Positions 26,301 to 41,295 of a DNA stretch of 64,000 bases are shown here, in pieces. The notes beneath the pieces are model-generated. The model was given only the letters and a program-made list of their open reading frames with translations. It had not been told where the DNA came from and did not search any database. Within the stretch, counting starts at the first letter, position 1; every line of letters begins with the position of its first letter. The DNA is from Fennellomyces sp. T-0311 (taxonomy: Eukaryota > Mucoromycota > Mucoromycetes > Mucorales > Lichtheimiaceae): positions 392,360 through 456,359 of the forward strand of contig JALLLT010000035.1 in the NCBI GenBank assembly GCA_025266875.1, read 5' to 3'. Position numbers and translations under genes: made by a program.

Positions 26301-28653
26301 ATCTTTATCCATGACGTGGAACAAGACCCTCGATTTGCAGTGGGGCCTTGGTTTGAACGCACAGGCAACAAGTCAGTGATCTGCATGCCAATCACGCACA
26401 AGTGTACGACAGTCGGATGCTTATTGATTGAAGGCTCTGTTGGAGTATTCACTCAACGTCATGTCACTGTATTGAGCCTACTATGTCAACAGATGGGTAT
26501 TTCCATCACCAATGCGTTCTTGTTCAAGTCGGTGCAACGCGTTACTATGGCAAATATGCGTATGATTGAAATGCAGAAGCAAGCATTGGAAGAAGCACGA
26601 AAGAGTAAAGAAGCGGCTGACAAGGCGACTCGACTAAGAGAAATCTTTTTGGCTAATATGAGTCATGAAATCCGTACTCCGTTCTCGGGTTTCTACGGCA
26701 TGATTTCATTACTGGCAGAAACAAAGTATGTTCTCGGCTGTAAATATGTATTAGAGAAACTAATTTTTTTAGATTGGATGCCGAGCAACGAGATCTTGTA
26801 CGAACTGCCAAAGAATCATGTGAAATGCTACTGCAGTTGATTGATGACTTGCTTAACTTTTCCAAATTGCAAGCTGGAAAAGTATCTTTGGATCTATCCC
26901 CGGTTGTCATTGAAGATTTGGTCGCCGATGTTGTGGAAATGCTGATTGCTATGGCGATACAGAAGCGTATCAATATCACATACACAATTGCCGAGGAGGT
27001 GCCGGCGGTTGTCGTTGCAGACGGAAATCGTCTTCGCCAGTAAGCTTTCGGAATCCGCTCACCTTCGATATGACATTTACTAAATGCAAGTATCTAGGGT
27101 AATCATCAATCTGCTAGGCAATGCTATCAAATTCACACACGAAGGAGAAATCGTGATTCGGTGTTCCGTCGATCGAGAAAAGCCTATTGAGGATCAAGTT
27201 CCGCTGCTATTTGAAGTGATTGATTCCGGTATTGGTATCAGCAAGGAGCAGCGTAAAGCGCTTTTTGTACCTTTCTCCCAAGTCGATGGAAGTACTACGT
27301 AAGTCTATATATCAATTTGAAAACTGGAATTTAACAGGAAAAAAACTTTATTTAGGCGTAAATACGGTGGTACAGGGTTAGGTCTCTCGATCTGTTTGCA
27401 ACTTGTTCAGCTGATGTCGGGCAAGATCGATGTCAGCAGTGAACCATCCAAAGGTTCAAGGTTCTTCTTTACGATATCAGCTACACGCCAATTGGATCAA
27501 ACCAAGCAACGATTGGAAAGTGTTCAAAATCATTTGAAAAGTTTGAAAAACACAAGAATCTTGATTGCTGACAAGCACGCATCGACTATCACCATGGTGA
27601 GACAGCTGTTGCCAGGCATCGCAGTGGATGGTGTATGTTCAGTTGACGAACTCCAATCGCACCAAGCAACGGATTATCCAATTATCATTGTCGGCCTGTT
27701 TTTGACGCATGATCCCAAGTTTGAAGTCTGGGCAAACAAGTTGAAGCAGTTTTTGGAACGAGCAAGGTGTATTGTTGTCATGCATTATCCGACCGGTGCA
27801 TTGAGTGAATTGCTGGGTGGCAAAGCGAGCAAGGATTTGGTGGCTATACATGATGAACGAAGTGATGAACCTGTATCGACAATACTGAGTGCAACGGGTA
27901 TGCAAAACAAGCAACAGGCGATTGTGCGCATGCCAGTGCCCATCCGTCGCAATACCTTGCTAAAAATTATGATGGAGATGGTGCGAAAACCTGAAGAAAA
28001 AGAAAAGCGATCGAACCGACCTGCCATGACAACTCGTGCAAGCTCAGAAGGCCAACGGTTGGTGGACTCCTTGACACCGCAAGAACGAGGGCTTTTTAGC
28101 TCTCAACATATCCTTGCTGCAGAAGGTAGGCGGCCGAGAACAAAGAGAGAGCTGACTTATTAACATCATAAATTAGATAATCCTGTTGCTCGCAAGTTGT
28201 TGTATAAACAATTGACAAGGCTCGAATTTGATGTGATATGTGCGAGCAACGGTCTAGAAGCCGTCGAGGAATGGGCCAAACAGCCGCCTGGTTACTTCAA
28301 GATGGCATTCTTTGATCACCATATGCCAAAGGTAAAACGATGTCATATAGTAGCAAGTTTGGATTACTAACAGAAAGCAAAGTGTGACGGTGTGGAAGCT
28401 ACGAAACGAATCCGGAAGATCGAAAAGGACAGTAAAATCGATATACGACTTCCTATAGTAGCGCTTACGGCGGACATCCAGGACAGTGCCAAAGAAATAT
28501 GTATGAATGCTGGCATGGATGAGTAAGTTACTACGATGTAAAAGCCAAGATATAGTTACTAAGCAACAACAAAATAGCTACTTGACAAAACCTATGAGCC
28601 ACAAGAACCTTGCCGAAGCGCTACGAAAGTACTGTTGCGATGTTTTGGAATAA
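20357..28653 (+). CDS. Hybrid histidine kinase, Chk1/Mak-type (pseudokinase-ATPase-GAF-HK-REC)
   Basis: Twenty-three exons (20357-20511 to 28578-28653) join in frame to 2346 aa with only GT-AG introns. Order of domains: a protein-kinase-like fold (about 30-365); an AAA/STAND-like ATPase with Walker A GPGGIGKST (near 495) and Walker B LFLDDLHQ (near 625); long helical repeats (about 800-1550); a GAF domain (about 1600-1745); HisKA with H-box SHEIRTP (His near 1790); HATPase with N-box NLLGNAIKF and G-boxes DSGIGI and GTGLGLS; and a C-terminal receiver (about 2223-2345) with phospho-acceptor Asp in FFDHHMP and Lys in YLTKP. The layout matches fungal group X histidine kinases (Candida Chk1, S. 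pombe Mak2/Mak3), which feed the phosphorelay controlling stress MAPK signalling. The kinase-like domain lacks the HRD and DFG aspartates. Start chosen at the first ATG; no ATG precedes it in the frame. Confidence 0.92.
22810..22829. repeat. (TA)n microsatellite inside a histidine-kinase intron
   Basis: About ten TA units lie in the intron between exons 10 and 11 of the histidine kinase, shortly before the 3' splice site at 22836-22837. Length polymorphism here could change the distance to the acceptor. Confidence 0.85.
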
Positions 28654-28978
28654 TGAAATAAAATAAGCTGTATAATTTATCACATATCTCGATGCTATCA
28701 TTTTCGTTGAGATATGCATGAGTGCCCTGTGGCACATGTATGATCAGTAGCAAAGCAGGTATGTAATAAGATGCTACGTATTACGTATGTGCGCATAATC
28801 ATCGTCTGCCAAGTTATTAGATCCTTCTGGTCTACTACTTCAACGCTGTCCTCAATAAAATGAACTCTGAACAATCGATCATTGCAAAACACTCTTTTCA
28901 ACATTGCTTCTCGCGCAGCCGAAGTCTGATCCTCCTGATTCAGACAGTTAATCTCCGCTGCAGAACTCTTCCTGCAAA
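28654..28978. other. Intergenic between histidine kinase and F-box gene
   Basis: A 325-nt tandem spacer without coding signal. It contains the end of the kinase gene and the promoter of the F-box gene. Confidence 0.5.
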
Positions 28979-30965
28979 ATGACGGACAAGGGCAATAAAA
29001 AGATGCCATCCTCCACAACTGACAGTCATGAAGATTACGATCAAGTCATTAACGAGACATCGACTGCAATCAGTCGAATGTTTGAAAACGATTACGTTGA
29101 ACTACTGGACAAACGAGCATTTGCGCAAGCAATGAAGAGTCGATTTGCAGCAGCCGAACAAGATGCGCGTGAAATTATCAAACACACGCCACAGTCCGGA
29201 CGAGGATATGTTCGAGCCGGTGAACTATACGCGATGCAAGGCAAGCAGGATAAAGCAGCCGAAATTTATGCTATAGGATCCACAGTAGTGCCAAAGACCG
29301 ATACATTTTACGCACGACTCATGGCCCACGAAAAGTTGGCTACCGAAAAGGCCAACCTGAAACTGGATATGATCGCACGTCTCCCCTTGGAAACCACCTT
29401 TAACATTTTTGATCGATTGCCATTGGCAACAAAAGGTGCCTGTTTGAACGTATCCAAAGTATGGCGCGAACGACTCATCAAGTGTGCCTCGGCTTGGAAT
29501 ACACTGACGGCGCAAGGAGGCGTAGAAGATATGGCCATTTGCAACGCAATTCCGAAAATCGGTACTCATGTCAAGGAGCTGACTTTGGCGTGCAAAACTA
29601 AACAATTGAGGGCCATCTACTTGACCCATATGCGGAACGGATATTTCAAGAACCTGAGCACTCTCATCATGACCAGTGAGCTTTTTGTTGCCCCAATGAT
29701 ACAAGAGAACAACAGGCTAACCTATCGGTTTAGAGGACATGACATATACGGTTAATCGTGAACTAATATCATTGGCCTTGTGGGAAACGCGCAACACCTT
29801 GACACATCTTGATGTCGACCTGACTGACGCCAAAGTGTTTATTTCCGTTTCATCAATTTTGATGTCCTCACCCAATCTGCTCTGGCTATACTACAAGGCA
29901 TCCAATTCGATGCGAAAGGTGGTGGGGGATAGCTCTGGGCTATTGTCACCGAGCAAACTAAAGCAATTGAGGATACAAGTGGAGTTTATGCGTGGCGAAG
30001 ACATTCACCCCATCTTGTTAAACTGCCCAGACTTGCGACAACTGACGCTCATTGGCTGCGAGCCCACTGTTTTGGATGTGGTACGAACGACATGCGCCAA
30101 CCTGGAACATTTCGGATACAACGACGATCCACTCAGCACCGCATTGACCATCACAGCAGCCGGTCGCCCGCATTCTGTCGGACTCAAAAGTATCAAGATT
30201 GCCACGCAGGTGCATCTCACTCAGGTCATGCCGTTCTTTGTCGATCACTGCAACACCCTGCGCTCAGCCCATATACAACTCAATGAACTGTTCGATGATG
30301 GCCAAGCATGGACATACCCGGTCATGAAGGAACTGCGACTCTTGATTTGCTCATTTGCGATTGGTACCGAGCCTGTCATGGCCAGGATAATAAAGGAATG
30401 TCCCGAACTACGGGTTGTATACCTAGAGAACGTCGACAATATGGATGTCCTATCGCGCGAATTACTCAAGGCTGAGAAGCTGACCAAGATATCGATCAGC
30501 AACACGCATTGTCCCCTCGAGGACGAGCTTCAGCGGTTGTTTGACAAGCATGTGCTGCTGAACCAAGATTCAAGTTTGGCCAGCATTCGGTTTGCAACAT
30601 GTTACACTGTGTCGGATTCGGTATTGTCCGGATTACGGTGTCTCAAGGCTCTCAAGGCGCTCGAATTGACTAATTGTGAAGGCATGAGCGTGATGGGCTT
30701 GAAGAATGCGCTGTCAGAACTCAAAACGCTGACGGAAATCAAATTAGCAAGAATGGATATCGTTACAGATACAGTGGTCAGCACGTTGACGCATATTCCA
30801 ACAGTCCGATTGAATAATCTAAACAGCGTTTCGGATAAAGCGGTCCGAAGTTTGGTCGCCCAATCTAAATGTTTGCAGACTTTGGAACTTCGCACCTGTT
30901 CCAAATGCACTCCAATGACCATTTTGGAAGCCAGAGCCAAAGGCATTGATGTTATTGTAGCCTAG
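28979..30965 (+). CDS. TPR/F-box/LRR protein, Dia2/Pof3-like
   Basis: Two exons (28979-29675, 29734-30965) joined by a 58-nt GT-AG intron with a clear CTAAC branch site encode 642 aa. Without this intron the frame would appear to break near 29755. Residues about 45-115 look like TPR repeats (a stretch around GRGYVRAGELYAMQGKQDKA). An F-box follows at about 122-160 (ARLPLETTFNIFDRLPL). The C-terminal two thirds show leucine-rich repeats with spacings such as LKALELTNCEGM. TPR plus F-box plus LRR is the architecture of S. cerevisiae Dia2 and S. pombe Pof3, SCF ubiquitin-ligase receptors linked to genome stability at replication forks. The orthology is inference from domain order. The gene converges on the minus-strand SYLF/SH3 gene, with about 105 bp between the ends. 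Confidence 0.85.
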
Positions 30966-31069
30966 ATGGGCTATCTTTGACGTAGACTGTATATATATAT
31001 AAAAAAAGTATATTTGTATGTACGTAGTTATTCCAATATATATATAAATACAACGCTCCCTCACTTCTC

Positions 31070-32728
31070 TTAAAGTAACTCTACGAAGTTGGCAGGGAAC
31101 TAAAAAGTGAGCAGGTGAGTAATATGGGCTTTTTTGCATATGAAAATATATAAACTTACAATGCCGGTACGTGAATTCAGGGTACCTGTCCACCAGTCGT
31201 TATTGGTGTCGGTCTTTTTGGTAATGATGATAATGTCACCCTTTTTGAAAGGCAAATCGCCATCCTGTTCGCCCGCAAAGTTAAACATTGCACGTGCACG
31301 AGTTTCGTTGGAGTTGCGCGATGGCGAGTCAAATCCTTGCGAAGTACCGTATCCGCCGCCATATCCATCATTGCCACGACTATATTGCGACGCCTGCTTA
31401 TCCACAAACGTTTCGCCATATACCGGCTCGCTATTGTACATTGCACCGGACATTGTATTGGAACGACCAAGTCCACGTCCGTAATCGTTGTTGTTTCGGC
31501 CATAATCGCTGTTGCCTCGGCTGTAATCATTACCACCGCGTCCAAAATCATTGTTTCCGCGTCCATATCCGCTATCATTGAAATCGTCTCGACTGTTGTT
31601 GCCGTTCATAAATGAAAATCGACCACCAGTAGTAGCGCTTCGATTCAGTCCAGAATTGTAATCACCAGCTGAACTGCGACCATGGAAACGAGCGTCAAGC
31701 GCTCGATAAAGTGGATCGGCTTGTGGGGGTGGTGGGATGGTACCGTTCAACAAATCACGTGTGGAAACTTTGCGGCCGTACATTTTCGCATTGGCGTCGA
31801 AGCGTTCAAGAATAGCTGAACCTTCCAGGGACACCCCGGCAAAAAGACCTCGTGTTTTGCTGTACGAGTAGACTGCGGCAACACTTTTTAGGGATGCTGT
31901 GCCTGAAGCCTCGGCGTTTCTTCCAATGGGACCAGCAGCCACTAAAATATATAACTTTTATGAGCTATGCCTGCTTTTTTCTGAAGTGATTCCAAATTAC
32001 CTGAAATGTTGCCACCCAACGTGATGCTACCATGGTGCATAAATGTCTTTACGGCAGCAGTGGTGTTTAATACCATGACAACATCCGTCAACTCGGCACC
32101 TGATTTAATTCATTAGGAGCCTTTACAGAAAAGGGTAACCAAGGAGACTTACCGACTTGACCACCAAAGCCCATACCACCCGTCATAATAGCAGCAGGAG
32201 CAGACCATGCTTTTTAATAAGGGTTAATAAACCTGTTATTTTTTTCAGTGGCGTGTGTGCGTGTGTTACTCACATCCATCCGGAAGTCTATTTTAATTTT
32301 AGATAAGCTTGCGAAAAAAAGAATGAGAATTTTCTTGTTCCATACCTTGCAACCACCAGACCAGAGCCTGCTCTGCCTGAAAACAAGAAGCCCTGCACCA
32401 CATGATCAGCTCTTTAGTTCCAAACTGCCCTTTGCTGACGACATACTGCTTTCAGGATAGTTAAGACTGCAAGTCCTTTGGCGTTATTGAGGATACCCGG
32501 AGGGATAATCTTGTCAAGCCCCTGTCCAGGGTCTACCACGTTTCACGTTAGCCCGCATGTAGGACCCCGGCTTGTGCTTTCCTTACCAATAAAGCCGTTG
32601 AGAATGCGAGAAGCCTTGCGACATTCCGCTAAAACCCGAGTTAATTGCCGTTTAACCTTTGACTTCGGTTGAATTGCCAACTTACAAGCAAGACTCGAAG
32701 GTAATGGCGAGTTAATTTGAAATGACAT
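31070..32728 (-). CDS. YSC84: SYLF-SH3 actin-binding protein, Ysc84/Lsb3 type
   Basis: Nine exons on the minus strand give 399 aa in frame: 32728-32686, 32628-32587, 32532-32447, 32392-32346, 32287-32274, 32209-32153, 32099-32001, 31941-31160 and 31099-31070. The N-terminal 200 residues form a SYLF (Ysc84 actin-binding) domain: ECRKASRIL, GLAVLTILKAGFLFSGRAGSG, GSWSAPAAI, GAELTDVVMVLN and GSITLGGNISVAAGP. A Gly/Asn/Asp/Tyr-rich repeat linker follows. A C-terminal SH3 domain starts at ARAMFNF, with NDWWTG and FPANFVE. The family binds lipids and actin at endocytic patches and recruits partners through SH3. Exon 5 is only 14 nt but is required to join RLPDGSW. The last exon encodes just nine residues completing the SH3 fold. 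Confidence 0.92.
31479..31562. repeat. 21-bp coding minisatellite in YSC84 linker
   Basis: Four consecutive units of 21 bp, imperfectly conserved, each encode seven residues of the type (N/S)DYGRGN on the minus strand. They form most of the low-complexity linker between the SYLF and SH3 domains and could vary in number between strains. Confidence 0.75.
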
Positions 32729-33037
32729 GATTTGCCTTTTGAAAAATAAAAGAACAAGAGGAAAAAAGAAGAGTGAAAGAATAGGGCCGTCTGGAAAAAA
32801 TACTTAATGCCGAGCGGCTAAAAGCCAAGCGTTTCCATGGAAATTCGCCGCGAGTCTAAAAGTGGCAACACAACGTGTCTGGATGAAAGACACGCACAGA
32901 CCCTTTTCTTTCTTGTTCCCCTTTATTGCCTTGGCTCTCACTTTTTTTTTACTGCGTGCTTTTTTTAAAAAAAGAGCTATTTTTAATTTGCCATAGCGTC
33001 GCCAAGAATCAAGTTATTTGCTTCAGGTACATAACGT

Positions 33038-33699
33038 CTAAAGTTTGCTTGATAGTGACAACAAATGCTCGTTTTGTTGAACAAACTCAATCGCACGCTT
33101 GTATAAAATTAATCAGGCCATGTTGCAACAACGATGTCTTTTTTTCTTTCTTTACCTCGCGACCACCAGCTTTCTCGAACAGTTGTTCCAATCGTTGGGC
33201 AAGCACCAGATCACCCCGAACCTTGATGCGGCGTGCCATGTAGGCCTTCACGCCTGTCAAACTAATGTTGAAAAGGTGAATATACGTAGTCGGCAACCGG
33301 AAAATTAATAAAATTTACCCTCCTGCAACGAAACTGAGAACATCTGCATCTTCCAACTGCAGCTTCACCACAGGTACTTTTTCCGTGGGCTGGCGTGACG
33401 TTTGCTTAATTTTGGTAATCACTGGCTTGATTCCTTTTCCTATATGTTTTGTACACAACAGCGGTCAATAATTAAATATTGACAGTCCAAAAAACGCATT
33501 TACCTCGGAATAGAAGGTACCAAGTGGTTGCCGGCTTTCGTCTTTTCGTCACATTCAGGACATATAGCCCTTTGAGGTTCGGCCACAGAGCCGGGTCGGC
33601 AGTTAACTGACGATCCAGCTCCGGAAGCATCAAGTCAGCTACTAGTTGTTTTGGCGGACGGACTTTACGTGGCTGTGAAGCTGGATACCAAAACGACAT
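33038..33699 (-). CDS. SCP2 sterol-carrier domain protein with peroxisomal SKL end
   Basis: Exons on the minus strand are 33699-33504, 33439-33319, 33261-33156 and 33097-33038, joining to 160 aa in frame. The C-terminal half is an SCP2 fold: VVKLQLEDADVLSFVAGG, then LTGVKAYMARRIKVRGDLVLAQRLEQLF. The last exon encodes only RAIEFVQQNEHLLSLSSKL and so ends in SKL, the canonical type-1 peroxisomal targeting signal. Proteins of this family bind fatty acids, acyl-CoA or sterols. The peroxisomal location is inferred from the tripeptide. The N-terminal third (MSFWYPASQPRKVRPPKQ onward) is shorter and not specific. It is tandem with YSC84 on the minus strand, 310 bp upstream of it. Confidence 0.88.
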
Positions 33700-36600
33700 G
33701 ACTGGACCACAAAAAAAGGAGAAGAAAAAAGAGGAATAAAGCGGAAAAGAAAATTTATGCATTATAAGGGATGGGAAAGCCATGTGCTTTTCTTTTTGAA
33801 ATTGTGTGAGAACCCAGAGATGGACCCCTTTTGTGCAAATAAAAACACGACCTGTTCAACTACTTCTCACGCCGTAACTTTTTTCCGCGCGATAGATCGG
33901 CTATGTGCTCTCAATAGGGAAAAGAAACTGACCTAATTGTTATCGACCAATATATTATGGAACGGTGCATGAATCTTTTATCGTAACGATTAGCACTTTA
34001 AGACAGTAGCTATAATTTATGCTATTTCGATGGACTTTTCGTACCAGTGCTGCTCCTTTCGTCAAGATCTTGAATATTCGATGCCGCTACCTCTGATTTT
34101 GTGCCAATGAACAACACGGTATAGCCTCTGGACGCTTTCTCGAATATATTAGTCAATATTGGTACTTGCTAATCCGTCTGGCTAACTGTACCTTTACTTG
34201 TCCTATAAACATGATAAGGGCATGTGTCCAATACGAGAACTGACGTTATAAAAACATGTCGTTGGGTTTTGCAATTCGAGCCAAATTTACGGACGTTGGT
34301 GCACCCTCAAGCATCATCTTTGCTTTTCGTTTTCTCACTGTTCTTTTTTCTGTACATAATTATAATTGGTTTCTGGACTGGATCGAATCGCTTGGATTGG
34401 TTGTCAGAACAAACTTGCACCATGCTTATTATCCTGGCCGTATTATATATCCCTTCATTCCTGATATGCCATACATGTGTAAACGAGGCCAGCTTTGAAA
34501 TTGTCGGCCGTGGTACCACGTCGCCTTTCTCAAGACATTTTAAGACCGTATACGGATTGTTGACTTACCCCTACTACGTTGCAATCACACGCCACTGTGC
34601 CCATCATTTTTTAACACACATACGCCTCGTAATACAAGTAGAATCGGGTAGCTTTTTTCATTCTCATCTCGTACTCTTTGGTGGCTGTAAAGGCCATACA
34701 GCACTTTAGGCCGACGCCATTGCTTAGTTTGCGGACGTCGTAACATTACTTTAATAACTAAAAATAGACTGGCAATCCATATAGCTACTGTTGCTGAGCT
34801 CGGCCTCGTCTGCAGTGTTATAACTTCCCCAATGATATAATATTCTGAATAAACTTTGATATATACATTATGTGTTGAGCTGAGCGGACCTTGCTAACAA
34901 ATAAGTCAAGGGAGCACACAAGTTGCGTTGACTTGATTGAGAGATATAGGTAATATTCACATCAAGCTTTCTGATATTTTTTTCTTGTAGTATCTTGAGC
35001 ATTCTTCTATGGGTAGCTGTTCACGTAGCTTAATTACTATAATTTACTGCGAATATTACATTACCGTTATCTCGACTGGCTCTGGTCGAGGGTCATCCCC
35101 TGCAGTGTACCTTTATCCTTGAAACCTTGGAATGAGGTGTGTATAATACAATAATTTAATGCGGTTTCGACTGTTTCGGGTTTATGGGGAGCACAAGCAT
35201 CTATTGCTTTCATCGATACCCCCTTCTTAAAAATCGCTTGACGCAGCAATATGAATGCTTGAATTGTACAATTACTTCTTGAAGATAGCAGCGTGCGTAA
35301 GTGAAAAGTTTTCATTCTGCGAATCCCTGAAGTGGTTTTACTCAAACAATGTCCAATTACGCTTGACGATATACTTGCAGCAGGATCCAATTAAGACTTG
35401 GGGGAAAAAGCAGAGAAACAGCAATTTTAGTAAGTTCCAGAGCACTGAAGGATGCTGCGCAGACACTGCGATGCCTTGGAATAGCTCGTGTTTGCAAAGG
35501 TTATGTGTACATTTCCGTCTTTCGCTTGCTACCGAACATCCGACTGTTTGATAAACCTGGAAATATCTCGGCAAGGTCACCACATTCGTCTAAACTTTGA
35601 TATCTAAACTCTGTATCCTTGCTTCCTTGCCCGTTAAAAGCAGCATTTAATTGGCGTCTCTTATGTTTGATTTTGTTTCAGTAGTAGTAGTATGGTGACG
35701 AGAAGTGAAATTGTAGTATGTCGCTTTTCAACAACTGGGCGATTCTCTAATGTCATTTTCAAGCACTTTTACTTTAACCTCCACAGCATCATCGACTGCT
35801 CGTCGTGTTTGGTAATTCATTCAGAGCGACGCGTCTTGTTTATTATGTTACATTGTCTCTGAATAATAGTACGTATTGAATGCACGGTTATTTATTTGAT
35901 TTTTATCAATAGTGCGAAAATACTTACACCATATACACAGAAATTTATCAGAAGCTTTCAGCTAAGGGATGTAGACGGTGTTTGTAAATATACCGTCGTA
36001 TACGTACATAGCACTGGACCAGTTTACAGACGATGCCAGTCCAAGCTTTTGTACCGTATAAGGTATATCTCAATCTTCATGGGTTTCTTGCATATCTATT
36101 CAATTCAATGTAAACTAGATGCAATGCTTTTGGTCCTTTCGAAGGTCGACAGAAGCTATGATGCGTAATTAAAACTTGAAACCATGACACGTTCGGTAGA
36201 ATAGAAAACAGGCAGTGTAAGCATCGGGCCTCGGCTAAACAAGGGTATGAGAACGAGATGTAACTTCCATATATTTGCTAGGCTATCCACATAAATTAAA
36301 TAAATAGTTAGTTTACTGGCATCATGTTGTAGGGGCACCCATAGTTTAGGCGGGTCTACTTGAGAAGAATGTCAGTGGATAAACAAGTTGATGAGTGTAC
36401 ATGCTATTAAAAACAATTGTGGCACTGGTTTAGTTTGTGGCAAAACGTATAATGATGGGGTAGATTTATTGTAAATATGTATGATACCGGAAGAATGGAC
36501 TGAAAACAAGAAGAGTCGGGACATGGCATGTGCTTTTCTTGAAAACCGGTGGGAAACTACGGATGGACTATGTTCTATATACTTTTTAGCATAACAAACG

Positions 36601-37175
36601 ATGAATCAAACTAAACCACCTCAAAGCGGTTAAATTCTCACGATAGTCTTCTTTCCGTAGTTACATGTAGATACTTAAACGATATTTACTTTTCCGATAG
36701 CGCTAACATGTATTCTGCGTCCCTTTCCTTTATTGAGCGGCCCAAATGACTCGAGTATTTAGTAGAATATCCATATACGTACGGTTTAGCCAAATGTATG
36801 CAAATAGAAAAGTAGTAGGCTTGTTAGTCGACTGCAAATGATATGACAGTTACACTGGTATACCAGCAGAACTCTGACTGCTGGTGGTAGAGTAATTAAG
36901 TGATGTGATTTATATCGTAGCTGGGGATCTATATATCGATGGCAATATCAGCACAAGATGCGTATCAAGCAGATAGATGAACACAGGTTCACGCGTTGGC
37001 AAGCATACAGCGGTCTACTTGGTCGAATCAAACTGGAACGCATGGACGCAGCGGGGCAAGTTGATATAAGCCAATCAGCTTGAACGGACTTTTTGCGGGC
37101 TCCACGTCGCTGTTTCACTTGTCGCGTTGTTCCTATCTCCCTTTCTCGACACACACCATCCGATAGCGCGTTGCC
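33700..37175. other. 3.5-kb gene-poor interval
   Basis: No gene is supported. Open frames near 34224-34709 are hydrophobic by composition and lack convincing starts or homologous motifs. The right part carries the SEC23 promoter and the left part the SCP2 promoter. No tRNA, inverted repeat or transposon end was recognised by eye. Confidence 0.5.
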
Positions 37176-39913
<2,738 letters not shown>

Positions 39914-40183
39914 AAATGAAAATTCAAAAAAATAGGATATAGAAATAGTCTCACCCTCGGTCACTTTCTCTCTTTTCTTTCCATGTCTCTAATCTCTTCA
40001 TACTACATTCTACACTTTGTATCCATGGAGATTTGTTTCGTCACTACGCGTCCTAATGCTTTGGAAATTGCTGCCAAATGGTTGCTATGGCGCTGTTTGA
40101 ATTTATCGGCGCGTTGATGATGGATGGCTTATAATTTGAAAGGCTGCTTGCCCTTGGATTGTAAACAGCGACAAACAATAATA

Positions 40184-40708
40184 ATGGCCAGCAGCATGTG
40201 GCAATCCCTCCGTAAGGGCACCAGTGCACTTTTCCGTTCATACTCGACTGCCGTCAATGAAACACGTGTACCGAACGATCCTTTGGTGACCCAACTTGTC
40301 AACACAATTATGCGCGATGGCAAAAAAGCGCGCGCACAACGATTGGTGAGCGACAGCATGCTTTGGTTACAAAAAAAGCACAGTGTCGAAGAACCTTACA
40401 CCATGTTGAACGAAGCCATTGAATCCGCCTCACCAATGTTGAAATTGACCACGACCAAAAAGGGCAGTAAAGCTATCCACGTCCCAACTCCTTTGCGGTT
40501 ACGCCAACGTCGTCGACGAGCAATTATTTGGATGCTTGACTCGGCCGCCAAACGGCCAGAAAAGACCTTTGAACAACGATTCGCTTCCGAAGTATTCGAT
40601 GTCATCCAAGGTACCAGCCCAGCACTCCAGAAGAAGGCCCAGATTCATAAGCAGGCTCTGGCTAATCGTGCCAATGCTCAAGTCTCCTACAACACCCAGT
40701 CGCGATAG
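40184..40708 (+). CDS. RSM7: Mitochondrial small-subunit ribosomal protein uS7m
   Basis: An intronless 174-aa protein. The first 25 residues (MASSMWQSLRKGTSALFRSYS) are basic and hydroxylated without acidic residues, a typical mitochondrial presequence, so I start here. An upstream in-frame ATG at 40124 would add 20 residues and hide that signal. The body carries the S7 signature: NDPLVTQLVNTIMRDGKKARAQ near the N-terminus, then MLNEAIESASPML and PLRLRQRRRRAI. uS7m nucleates assembly of the head of the mitochondrial small ribosomal subunit. It lies 270 bp downstream of SEC23 on the same strand. Confidence 0.92.
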   Translation: MASSMWQSLRKGTSALFRSYSTAVNETRVPNDPLVTQLVNTIMRDGKKARAQRLVSDSMLWLQKKHSVEEPYTMLNEAIESASPMLKLTTTKKGSKAIHVPTPLRLRQRRRRAIIWMLDSAAKRPEKTFEQRFASEVFDVIQGTSPALQKKAQIHKQALANRANAQVSYNTQSR

Positions 40709-40929
40709 ATTTTATTTGGTGTAAAAAAAAAAGTAAATAAAAAGTGGATATATATGAGGTAATGCCCTTGGTTCGGATGGGTGCTTAATTTAAGGTTTTG
40801 ACAGGTGAACGATTGACAGCTGGTTGGCCTGATCAATTTAGAAGAAGGCTTATTGCTGATCTATCTACACAAATTGACAATCTTACCGGCATATACATAT
40901 ACTCGTTCGATCGGCTGCGGTGCCCTAGG

Positions 40930-41295
40930 CTCTGCTGCAGTGGGCACTTCCTACTCTACTTTCTTTTTTTCTCCTTCTGCCTTATTTTTTTCTTTTTCTG
41001 CCTCCTTGGTTTTGTCCCGGATAAGCTGCTCAAAGAATCTGTAGGCATTGGGGCCTGGGCAAGGCTACTTGTTAGGATCCAACCCTCGTACATCATGATA
41101 GCTGACTTTGACCAATGGTCGATAAAATGCGGATGCGGCTGGTTCCTGGAAATCCACCTCTTGCAACATGTCGCTCTCCGGCTGTCCTACGCGCCATAAG
41201 ACCATATAGCGCTGAGAGAGACAATACTGAGCGTCTAGTACAATCGATTTCGTCTGCCTTTTATACTTTTTGGATCTTTGAGTTACGCTTAACAT
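40930..41295 (-). pseudogene. C-terminal fragment of the tandem unknown family (copy 1)
   Basis: Read on the minus strand, this encodes only the last ~110 residues of the family seen at 44-51 kb. It contains QRYMVLWRVGQPESDML, then a stop codon after GLDPNK, then NAYRFFEQLIRDKTKEA in the same frame. The N-terminal three quarters are missing. It is the edge copy of the array, next to the housekeeping gene uS7m. Confidence 0.75.

Noticed and set aside
29676..29755. Apparent frameshift in the TPR/F-box/LRR gene
   Set aside because: A 58-nt GT-AG intron with a CTAAC branch site explains it and restores the frame exactly.
34224..34709. 161-residue frame with apparent membrane segments
   Set aside because: Low-complexity Phe/Ile/Leu composition typical of AT-rich DNA, no splice partners, no known family.
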